Assembly: GCA_965658375.1 (NCBI GenBank)
Contig: CBFHSD010000028.1
Span: 1 to 29,361, forward strand
DNA from: CBFHSD01 sp965658375
Lineage (GTDB): Bacteria; Bacteroidota; Bacteroidia; Flavobacteriales_G; Salibacteraceae
Reading direction: 5' to 3'
DNA: 29,361 nt
Shown: in pieces, positions 15,224-22,457 of the stretch
Numbering within the stretch: position 1 is the stretch's first letter
How the letters are laid out: each line of letters begins with the position of its first letter
Notes under the pieces: model-generated
Database searches by the model: none
The model's input: only the letters and a program-made list of their open reading frames with translations
Told to the model about the DNA's origin: nothing
Program-made: the position numbers and the translations under genes

Positions 15224-16147
15224 TCAACCTCTTGTGACAGGTCGGGTTTTAGAAAGTTGATCTGGACTGATATCTTCTGGAAGCTCGTGTTTCCAACGCT
15301 TGTGGCTCCAGATCCATAATTCAGGATTCTTCTCAATGTCCTGTTCTAAACGTTCAGCGTACTTTTCAATGACAGTTCCATAGGGAAGTTCGCCGGCATC
15401 TTCAACGAGCAATTCATTGGTGAAGGAGTAGTGGCCTCGTTTGATTTTTTTGTATTCCCAATAGAAAACAGGCGTATTGTATTTTCTGCTTAAAAGCTCT
15501 GGCCCCATAAAAAAGCCTGTATTCTGATTCAACCATTTTAACCAAAATGCTTTTTTAGGAGATGGAGATTGATCTGCTATTAAGGCCATTACCCACGGAA
15601 GTTCTAGCTCGTAGTTCTTTAAATAGTCACTAATTTCGGAAGTGGGAATAAGATTCATCCCCGTTAAAGCACGTGCGTCTAGCATCACTTTTTCAACTGC
15701 CTTGTTCTTGATGGGTTTGTACACCCCTATGGAGTGGCCATCTAAATAGCTTGGAAATAAGGAGGCAGCGTATTCCCAATTCGCTATGTGGCCAAACAGA
15801 ATGATTGCATGCTTTCCTTGTTTTAAGTAAGAATTGATCAAATCGCCATCGGGAACCAATAAACGCTTGTTGAGCTCTTCTTCAGTGATGGTGAACACCT
15901 TGATAGATTCTAAGGTTAAATCACACAAATGATGGTAGTATTTTTTCTCAATACGCTTCAGCTCAGCATCGGATTTATTTGGAAATGAATGCTTTAAGTT
16001 TTGAGCTACCACCTTTCTTCTATACCCAATAACATAGTATAGAGCCGGAAAGAGAAGCACATCGCTCAAGCCATACATGAACCAAAAAGGCAGCCTAGAA
16101 AAGGATTTAATTGCGAATACTGTAAGTTTTGCTCCAATAGAATTCAT
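15224..16147 (-). CDS. LpxL/HtrB-like lipid A or lysophospholipid acyltransferase
   Basis: Membrane-associated acyltransferase of the LpxL/HtrB type, which adds a secondary acyl chain to a lipid A precursor or related lipid. The 307 residues start with an amphipathic or hydrophobic anchor (about 20-42, LPFWFMYGLSDVLLFPALYYV). The catalytic H(X4)E motif is H120-I-A-N-W-E125 in FGHIANWE, followed by VYKPIKNKAVEKVM (about 142-155) and ALIADQSPSPKKAFW at 188-202. The start is the ATG at 16145-16147; a GTG immediately before it is in frame but unnecessary. It follows prfC by 9 nt, so the two are probably co-transcribed. Homologues in Bacteroidota act in lipid A or ornithine/lipid acylation; the substrate here is unproven. 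Confidence 0.9.
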   Translation of the reverse strand: MNSIGAKLTVFAIKSFSRLPFWFMYGLSDVLLFPALYYVIGYRRKVVAQNLKHSFPNKSDAELKRIEKKYYHHLCDLTLESIKVFTITEEELNKRLLVPDGDLINSYLKQGKHAIILFGHIANWEYAASLFPSYLDGHSIGVYKPIKNKAVEKVMLDARALTGMNLIPTSEISDYLKNYELELPWVMALIADQSPSPKKAFWLKWLNQNTGFFMGPELLSRKYNTPVFYWEYKKIKRGHYSFTNELLVEDAGELPYGTVIEKYAERLEQDIEKNPELWIWSHKRWKHELPEDISPDQLSKTRPVTRG

Positions 16148-16156
16148 CACTTTAGA

Positions 16157-17752
16157 TTAAGATGCGTCAACTTTAAACTCACTAGTAATATGGAAAGTGA
16201 TGTCTGGATAATCGCTTTGAGCCATTTGTAATAAGAAAGGAGAATCTGCGAAAAATACATAGTTCCCATCTTTATCGGTGGCAATATTGCGTGCTTTTAT
16301 GCGAATAAAATCTTCAATTTGAACTTTATTGTCGCTTGTAATCCAAGTGGCTTTGTGGTATGATTTGCCTTGAAAATCTGCACTTGCTCCATACTCGTGT
16401 TTCAAACGGTATTGAATCACTTCAAATTGTAGTTCGCCAACTGTACCAATAATCTTTTTGTTCCCTGGTTGTTGAATAAACATCTGCGCAACACCTTCTT
16501 CAGATAATTGCTGAACACCTTTGTCTAATTGTTTGGTTTTGAGAGGGTCTTTGTTTATTACTTCACGAAATAGTTCAGGAGAGAAACTTGGAATTCCTTT
16601 AAAGTTCATCTTGCTTCCTTGAGATAAGGTATCGCCAATTTTAAAGTTCCCTGTATCGTATAAACCAATCACGTCTCCTGGAAAAGCACGATCTACAACC
16701 TCCTTGCTTTGAGCTAAGAAAGTATATGGATTAGAGAATTTCAGTTTCTTATCTATTCTGCTGTGCTGGTAAAACTTATTGCGTTCGAAAGTGCCACTTA
16801 CTACGCGTAAAAAAGCGATGCGATCCCGGTGTTTTGGGTCAAGATTAGCATGGATTTTAAAGATAAAACCAGAGAAGTTTTTATCGTTTGGTGCCTCAAA
16901 GCCAAGATCTGTTTCTCTTCCCAGAGGGGCAGGAGCCATTTCTGTGAAAGTGTCAAGCATTTCGCGCACACCAAAACTATTCAAAGCAGAACCGAAGAAC
17001 ACCGGGGCTACTTTGCCGTCAAGGTATTCTTGATGATCAAGCTGGTCATAAACACCTTCTACCAATTCAGCATCTTCTCTCAGTTGTTCCGTTGCTTCCT
17101 CTCCAAGAATGTCTTCTACTTTAGAATCATTCAAATCTTTGATAGAAACTACCTCTTTTTCAATACGTTGTTTATTGGCATCAAAGAGGTTAAGGTCTTT
17201 TTCAAGTAAATGATATACTCCTTGAAAACGCGGTCCCATGCCAATAGGCCAGGTTACAGGTCTTACTTTAATGCTGAGTTTATCTTCCAACTCGTCCATT
17301 AAAGCAAAAGGGTCTTTCCCTTCTCTGTCGAGCTTATTAACAAAGATGATTACAGGAGTATCTCGCATTCGACACACTTCCATGAGGCGCTCTGTCTGTG
17401 CTTCTACACCGTTGGCTACATCTACCACAAGAATAACAGAATCTACAGCTGTTAGTGTTCTGTATGTATCTTCTGCAAAGTCTTTGTGACCCGGAGTATC
17501 GAGAATATTTATAAGCTTATTGTTGTAAGCAAAAGTCATTACAGAAGTAGCAACAGAAATTCCTCTTTGCTTTTCGATTTCCATAAAATCTGACGTTGCT
17601 GTCTTCTTGATTTTATTGTTTTTAACCGCGCCAGCAACCTGTATGGCTCCCCCAAATAGGAGCAATTTTTCAGTAAGCGTGGTTTTTCCGGCATCTGGGT
17701 GAGAGATGATGGCAAAGGTTTTTCGTTTGTTAATTTCTTCTGCTAGTCCCAT
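16157..17752 (-). CDS. prfC: Peptide chain release factor 3
   Basis: RF3, the GTPase that recycles RF1 and RF2 from the ribosome after peptide release. The 531-residue length matches the family (about 525-530). GTPase motifs are complete: G1 in SHPDAGKTT at 17-25, G2 RGISV at 63-67, G3 DTPGH at 85-89, and G4 NKLD at 139-142. The domain II and III sequences follow with a typical QFEVIQYRLKHEYGA stretch near 460. The ATG at 17750-17752 is unambiguous, and a perfect -7 box lies 19 nt upstream. It heads a two-gene unit with the LpxL-like acyltransferase, and read-through from the thioredoxin-like gene 52 nt upstream is also possible. Confidence 0.98.
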   Translation of the reverse strand: MGLAEEINKRKTFAIISHPDAGKTTLTEKLLLFGGAIQVAGAVKNNKIKKTATSDFMEIEKQRGISVATSVMTFAYNNKLINILDTPGHKDFAEDTYRTLTAVDSVILVVDVANGVEAQTERLMEVCRMRDTPVIIFVNKLDREGKDPFALMDELEDKLSIKVRPVTWPIGMGPRFQGVYHLLEKDLNLFDANKQRIEKEVVSIKDLNDSKVEDILGEEATEQLREDAELVEGVYDQLDHQEYLDGKVAPVFFGSALNSFGVREMLDTFTEMAPAPLGRETDLGFEAPNDKNFSGFIFKIHANLDPKHRDRIAFLRVVSGTFERNKFYQHSRIDKKLKFSNPYTFLAQSKEVVDRAFPGDVIGLYDTGNFKIGDTLSQGSKMNFKGIPSFSPELFREVINKDPLKTKQLDKGVQQLSEEGVAQMFIQQPGNKKIIGTVGELQFEVIQYRLKHEYGASADFQGKSYHKATWITSDNKVQIEDFIRIKARNIATDKDGNYVFFADSPFLLQMAQSDYPDITFHITSEFKVDAS

Positions 17753-17771
17753 TCAATACAAATTGAGGCGG

Positions 17772-17779
17772 CAAAAATA
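17772..17779 (-). promoter_or_regulatory. Bacteroidota-type -7 box (TATTTTTG) for prfC
   Basis: Perfect TAnnTTTG followed by C, 19 nt before the prfC ATG, inside the 52-nt gap after the thioredoxin-like gene. It suggests prfC has its own promoter. Confidence 0.5.
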
Positions 17780-17804
17780 GGATTGCAGATTGGATAGACT
17801 CTGT

Positions 17805-18635
17805 TTAAGGTTTTTTTCCCTCAGAAATTGCTTGAAGTGCTGCAAAATTGAAGCTGCTCCCATTCAAGTAGGCTTGGGGTTCTCCGTTTTCTAACCAATA
17901 AAATTGGGGAACAGTACCCTTTGTAAGTTGAAAGAAAGATTCTCGAGATTTATTTTGGAAAACAGGAAAGGTTGAATGTGTGAGTTCTCTAAATTCTTGA
18001 ATGTTTTCTAATGAGCCATCAATCAAATAAATGCACGGAGCAGAATTGTCTTGTAATGTCGAAAGGAAGGTGGCACTTCTTATGCAAAACGGGCAAGATG
18101 TAGTGTATAAAGCGATGAGACCTGTGTACGAATCGAGAGGCATTTGACCTTGTGCCACTTGTTCAATTTGACGTTTCACCTTTTCGGGATGTTCTAGAGA
18201 TTCGCTTTGTGCTTGTTGGAAGTCATTGATGTAAACTGGAGATTGGACTGAAAGCATGACAACCGCGATTGCCATTGCTAGGAGGATAGCAAAGATGAGT
18301 TTGATTTTTATTTTACGCTGGGGGATATGAATGAGCAGTTGAGCAACCATAACTGTTGTGATAGAGGAGGAGGCTAGCCCATTTTCGGGCAACAGAATGC
18401 TCGTACCAATCGTTTGAAAGTAGAATAGGCATAAGGACGTAAGAAGCAATACTGTGGCACTTATCCATTTCTTACAGAGAATAAAATTCAAAGTCCCCAA
18501 AACGCCTATGCTAAGAAATATGAAGTACGATAGGTAATAGGCGATTAAGGGTATAGTTCCACTTTTTAATAAACCATAGACCAAAGGTTCTCTAAAGGCA
18601 AGTAGAAAATACAGCGCTACGAAGTGCAGCGCCAT
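17805..18635 (-). CDS. Membrane protein with C-terminal thioredoxin-like domain (CPFC)
   Basis: Probable membrane-bound thiol-disulfide protein. With the start at the ATG 18633-18635 it has 276 residues: four or five hydrophobic segments in the first 130, a polar linker, then a thioredoxin-like domain holding Cys-Pro-Phe-Cys (C181, C184) and a cis-proline-like TVPQF near 247. The arrangement resembles proteins joining a DoxX/MauE-like or VKOR-like membrane part to thioredoxin, but I cannot place the membrane part. A longer reading from an ATG at 18698 adds 21 residues, but that ATG sits in the loop of a strong terminator hairpin, so I prefer the internal start. Redox partner and substrate are unknown. 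Next gene downstream is prfC. Confidence 0.75.
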   Translation of the reverse strand: MALHFVALYFLLAFREPLVYGLLKSGTIPLIAYYLSYFIFLSIGVLGTLNFILCKKWISATVLLLTSLCLFYFQTIGTSILLPENGLASSSITTVMVAQLLIHIPQRKIKIKLIFAILLAMAIAVVMLSVQSPVYINDFQQAQSESLEHPEKVKRQIEQVAQGQMPLDSYTGLIALYTTSCPFCIRSATFLSTLQDNSAPCIYLIDGSLENIQEFRELTHSTFPVFQNKSRESFFQLTKGTVPQFYWLENGEPQAYLNGSSFNFAALQAISEGKKP

Positions 18636-18680
18636 AGAAAGTGTATGTAGGGTATTCTTTTTCAACTTTGAAACTGTAAA

Positions 18681-18712
18681 GAAGAAAGCTCCGAACATTC
18701 GGAGTTTTCTTT
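18681..18712. terminator. Bidirectional intrinsic terminator
   Basis: Core arms CTCCGA and TCGGAG close an ACAT loop, and the stem extends outward through AAGAAAG paired with TTTTCTT (one G-U). A-rich and T-rich flanks on both sides allow termination in either direction. On the minus strand it ends the PhoD-like gene, 33 nt after that stop, and separates it from the thioredoxin-like gene. Confidence 0.75.
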
Positions 18713-18744
18713 TTTAATGTAATTGATTATTAGATACTTAAGCT

Positions 18745-20046
18745 TTAATCATTGATTGAAATGCTCTTTTTCCAAACAAGTTCTCCCTTGGAGTTTTTGA
18801 CTTTTATTTCTAGCTCTCCATTTGGTTTAACAGTTACCTGTCCGTAATTGCGATCGTTACAGTAGGTGCCATCCACCCGCAAATCATTTCCTTCATTTTC
18901 ATTTTCTGTTGCTGCTCCAGAGGTAAGTGGAGAAACTGTTAAATCATAAACGGTTAGTTCTTCAATGGTTTTTTTTGATAGCTCTGTATGGTGGCGGTCT
19001 CCTGTTAAGAAAACCACGCCAGTAATGCCATTGTCGAAAATCTCATCCAACAAACGCTCGCGCTCATCTGGGAAGGTGCTGTAGTTTTCAAATACCTGGG
19101 CAGTATTTAGCACTTGCCCGCCAATGGCTACAAACTTGTATTTGGCTTTTGAGCTGCTTAAAGCGTTGATGAGCCACTGTATTTGGTACTCACCCAAAAT
19201 AATACGGTCTCCTGTTTCTCTATCATTGGCTGTTCTATTCCATCGGTTGTCTAAAAGAAAAAAGTCCGCATTATTAAAAGAGAATGAAGTGAAAATTGGG
19301 TCTTCGTCATCAAAGCCATAGCTGGGGTTCGCCCAAAAATCTGTGAACGCTTGCCGCGTAAGTTCTTTGAAGGGAAAGCTTCCGTTTGCATCGTTTGGTC
19401 CAAAGTCATGGTCATCCCAAATCGCGTAATTGGGACACATGCTCAGCAACCCCTGCATTTCTGGAGTAGAACGGGTATGTGTATAGCGTCCGTAAACGCC
19501 TGAGTGAGACTGCCACTCGCCAGCGCGCAAATAGATGTTGTCTCCTAGCCAAAGCATCATGTTGGGAGTATCGCGCGCTATTTCTTCAAAGATTTGGTAA
19601 TCGCCTCCATAGGGTTCTTCGTTTCTATCGTAGGTTTCTTCATTAATATAGGTGCAGGAGCCCAAGGCAAAAGACCATTCTTCAACATCTTCTTTATTCT
19701 TCCAAAGGGCGTTAGTTTTAAAAGGAAGTTCAAACTTGTTTTCAACTCCATCAACCTCTATGGAGTAGCCGTAAGACTGATTAGGCTCTAAGTTCTTGGC
19801 AGAAAGATGGGCTGTAAAACCGTGCTCTGCCGAAGTTTCTAGTTCTTCTGCTTCAAACACCATTTCTGGATTATTTATATCCCAATACCGCAACAGCACT
19901 GCAGCAGCCTCTGTAGTTTGAACCCAAATGGTGGCTTCTCTAATGCTTGTATGACCAATCATAGGACCACTTTGTATCGCTGCATTTTGAGCGCTTGTGT
20001 TTAATACAAGCAAGCAAAGAATAAAGAGAGTGATTCGATTTTTCAA
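18745..20046 (-). CDS. PhoD-like alkaline phosphatase/phosphodiesterase, secreted
   Basis: Secreted PhoD-family (PF09423) metallophosphatase that releases phosphate from phosphate mono- or diesters. The 433 residues open with a signal peptide (basic KNR at 2-4, hydrophobic 6-15, cleavage near SAQ at 18-20). A fibronectin-like N-terminal part (about 22-115) carries the GHTSIREATIWVQT pattern, then come the metal-binding motifs: GSC at 129-131, WLGDNIY at 166-172, WDDHDFGPND at 210-219, and GDRHHTE at 349-355. It needs the residues right at the frame start for its signal peptide, and the start codon there is TTG at 20044-20046. A perfect -7 box 14 nt upstream supports this UUG start. It is divergent from icd. 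Confidence 0.9.
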   Translation of the reverse strand: MKNRITLFILCLLVLNTSAQNAAIQSGPMIGHTSIREATIWVQTTEAAAVLLRYWDINNPEMVFEAEELETSAEHGFTAHLSAKNLEPNQSYGYSIEVDGVENKFELPFKTNALWKNKEDVEEWSFALGSCTYINEETYDRNEEPYGGDYQIFEEIARDTPNMMLWLGDNIYLRAGEWQSHSGVYGRYTHTRSTPEMQGLLSMCPNYAIWDDHDFGPNDANGSFPFKELTRQAFTDFWANPSYGFDDEDPIFTSFSFNNADFFLLDNRWNRTANDRETGDRIILGEYQIQWLINALSSSKAKYKFVAIGGQVLNTAQVFENYSTFPDERERLLDEIFDNGITGVVFLTGDRHHTELSKKTIEELTVYDLTVSPLTSGAATENENEGNDLRVDGTYCNDRNYGQVTVKPNGELEIKVKNSKGELVWKKSISIND

Positions 20047-20060
20047 TGAAGTGTTTTGTT

Positions 20061-20068
20061 CAAAAGTA
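20061..20068 (-). promoter_or_regulatory. Bacteroidota-type -7 box (TACTTTTG) for the PhoD-like gene
   Basis: Perfect TAnnTTTG on the minus strand, 14 nt before the TTG start of the phosphatase. No clear -33 TTG is visible. Confidence 0.55.
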
Positions 20069-20138
20069 CAGAATCATGATTTTAGTTAGGTCTAACAAAT
20101 TGTTTCTTAATTCTTAAGTGTTAACTTTTTCAAAAACA

Positions 20139-20146
20139 TACTTTTG
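20139..20146 (+). promoter_or_regulatory. Bacteroidota-type -7 box (TACTTTTG) for icd
   Basis: Perfect TAnnTTTG followed by C, 39 nt before the icd ATG, so the leader is about 30 nt, longer than for other genes here. The same TACTTTTG core serves the divergent phosphatase gene 70 nt away. Confidence 0.6.
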
Positions 20147-20185
20147 CAGAACATAATTCCCCTTTCCTTTTATAAAGAACCTTAG

Positions 20186-22405
20186 ATGGCAGATAAGATA
20201 ATTTACACCAAGACAGATGAAGCTCCAGCCTTGGCTACGCGCTCATTTTTACCGATTGTTCAAGCATTTACAAAAACGGCTCAAATAGAATTAGAACTAA
20301 GAGATATTTCTTTGGCAGGCAGAATATTGGCCACTTTTCCAGATCACCTTCAAGAAGAGCAAAGAATAAGCGATGACTTAGCATACTTAGGAGAATTGGC
20401 CACTCAGCCAGAGGCAAACATCATTAAGCTTCCAAATATTAGTGCTTCGGTACCACAGCTAAACGCTGCTATTTCAGAGCTTCAAAGCAATGGGTTTGCT
20501 GTTCCTGATTATCCTGTAGAAGCAAAAACAGAAGAAGAGAAAGAGATTAAGTCTCGTTACGATAAAATAAAAGGGAGCGCAGTGAACCCGGTATTGAGAG
20601 AGGGGAATTCTGACCGAAGAGCACCAAAAGCGGTGAAGAATTACGCCAAGAAGAATCCACACCGAATGGGAGCTTGGTCTAAGGACAGTAAATCTCACGT
20701 TGGGAGCATGACCAAAGGTGATTTTTACGGAAGTGAAAAGTCAATGACCATGGATGCAGCAAATACATTCAGCATTGAGTTTGAAGCCAACAATGGCGAT
20801 AAAACAACGCTTAGAAGCGCTGCCCCTCTGGAAAAAGGAGAAGTCATTGACGCTAGTGTGATGAGCTTTACTGAACTCAGAAAATTCTTTGCACAAGAAA
20901 TTGAAGATGCCAAGGCGCAAGGAGTATTGTTTTCGGTGCACTTGAAAGCTACCATGATGAAGGTTTCTGACCCGATTCTTTTTGGAGCTGTGGTATTGGA
21001 ATTTTTCAAGCCGGTTTTCGAGAAGTATGAAGCGCATCTGAATAATGCAGGGGTGAACCCTAACAATGGATTAGGAGGTTTTTACAAGAAGTTGGAAGGC
21101 ATGGAGCTTACTGTAAAGACAGCAATTTTAGAAGATATTGAAGTCTTAATGGCAGATCGGCCAGATTTGGCTATGGTAAATAGCGATAAAGGGATTACCA
21201 ATTTGCACGTTCCTAGTGATGTGATCATTGACGCTTCTATGCCAGCAATGATTCGTGCCTCAGGTCAAATGTGGAATAAGGTAGGAAAACAAAAAGATAC
21301 CAAAGCCATTATTCCAGACCGTTCTTATGCTGGAGTATACGCGGCAACAATAGACTTCTGTAAAGAACACGGAGCTTTTGATCCAACAACAATGGGAAGT
21401 GTTCCCAACGTTGGTTTAATGGCAAAAAAGGCCGAGGAATATGGTTCTCACGATAAAACCTTCCAAATGGAGGCTGCTGGAACCGTTAGAGCACTAGATG
21501 CAGACGGAAACACCCTATTGGAGCAAAAAGTAGAAGAAGGTGACATTTTTAGAATGTGTCAAACCAAAGATGCTCCTATTCAAGATTGGGTAAAACTAGC
21601 CGTTAACAGAGCTAGAGCAACAGGAAATCCTGCTGTGTTCTGGTTGGATGAAAATCGTAGACACGATGCGCAAATCATCAAGAAGGTGAACACCTATTTG
21701 AAAGATCATGATACCAAAGGTTTGGAGCTGTTCATCATGAATCCAATTGAAGCAACAAACTACACTTTAAAGAGAGTGAAGGCTGGCTTGGATACTATTT
21801 CTGTTTCTGGAAACGTATTGCGCGATTACCTCACGGATTTGTTTCCCATTTTAGAATTAGGAACCAGCGCTAAAATGCTTTCTATTGTTCCGTTGATGAA
21901 TGGTGGAGGCCTATTTGAAACTGGTGCTGGAGGTTCTGCTCCAAAACACGTTGAGCAATTGGTAGATGAAGATCACCTACGTTGGGACTCTCTTGGGGAG
22001 TTTTTGGCGCTAGCTGTTTCATTGGAACACAATGCAGAAGCGAGCGGAAACAAAAGAGCAAAAGTATTAGCAACTGCTTTGGATCAAGCAACAGAAAACC
22101 TACTTGAAAATGATAAAGCACCGTCTCGCAAAGTAATGGAGCTAGATAACAGAGGTTCGCACTATTACTTAGCTATGTATTGGGCAAGGGCTTTGGCGCA
22201 ACAAAGCGATGATGCTGAATTGGCTGCTCATTTTGTATCAATAGCCAATGACTTTAAAGAGAAAGAGGCGCAAATCTTAAGTGAATTGAATGACGCTCAA
22301 GGCAAAGCCGTTAACATTGGTGGCTATTACCAACCTAAAGATGATTTGGCAGATCTTGTAATGCGCCCAAGTGCAACATTGAATGCCATTTTAGATTCTA
22401 TTTAA
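20186..22405 (+). CDS. icd: Isocitrate dehydrogenase, NADP-dependent, monomeric type
   Basis: Oxidative decarboxylation of isocitrate to 2-oxoglutarate in the TCA cycle, making NADPH. The 739 residues match the large monomeric IDH class (about 740), unrelated in size to the dimeric 415-residue enzyme. The substrate-binding stretch GSAVNPVLREGNSDRRAP lies at 130-147, including S131 and N134, followed by KNPHRMGAW. The family's later KDAPIQDWVKLAVNRAR and NPAVFWLDENRRHD stretches are present. ATG at 20186, no competing start. It has its own promoter, divergent from the phosphatase gene, and a terminator just after the stop, so it is monocistronic. The ends are complete. Confidence 0.97.
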   Translation: MADKIIYTKTDEAPALATRSFLPIVQAFTKTAQIELELRDISLAGRILATFPDHLQEEQRISDDLAYLGELATQPEANIIKLPNISASVPQLNAAISELQSNGFAVPDYPVEAKTEEEKEIKSRYDKIKGSAVNPVLREGNSDRRAPKAVKNYAKKNPHRMGAWSKDSKSHVGSMTKGDFYGSEKSMTMDAANTFSIEFEANNGDKTTLRSAAPLEKGEVIDASVMSFTELRKFFAQEIEDAKAQGVLFSVHLKATMMKVSDPILFGAVVLEFFKPVFEKYEAHLNNAGVNPNNGLGGFYKKLEGMELTVKTAILEDIEVLMADRPDLAMVNSDKGITNLHVPSDVIIDASMPAMIRASGQMWNKVGKQKDTKAIIPDRSYAGVYAATIDFCKEHGAFDPTTMGSVPNVGLMAKKAEEYGSHDKTFQMEAAGTVRALDADGNTLLEQKVEEGDIFRMCQTKDAPIQDWVKLAVNRARATGNPAVFWLDENRRHDAQIIKKVNTYLKDHDTKGLELFIMNPIEATNYTLKRVKAGLDTISVSGNVLRDYLTDLFPILELGTSAKMLSIVPLMNGGGLFETGAGGSAPKHVEQLVDEDHLRWDSLGEFLALAVSLEHNAEASGNKRAKVLATALDQATENLLENDKAPSRKVMELDNRGSHYYLAMYWARALAQQSDDAELAAHFVSIANDFKEKEAQILSELNDAQGKAVNIGGYYQPKDDLADLVMRPSATLNAILDSI

Positions 22406-22429
22406 GAATCTCGATTAAAAATAAAGAGG

Positions 22430-22457
22430 AATCCTGGCGGATACGTCAGGGTTTTTT
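22430..22457 (+). terminator. Intrinsic terminator after icd
   Basis: Arms CCTGGCG and CGTCAGG (one G-U) close a GATA loop, followed by GTTTTTT. It begins 25 nt after the icd stop, and its T-run overlaps the convergent FAD/Fe-S gene's stop codon. The A-rich left flank may let it work for that gene too. Confidence 0.8.
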
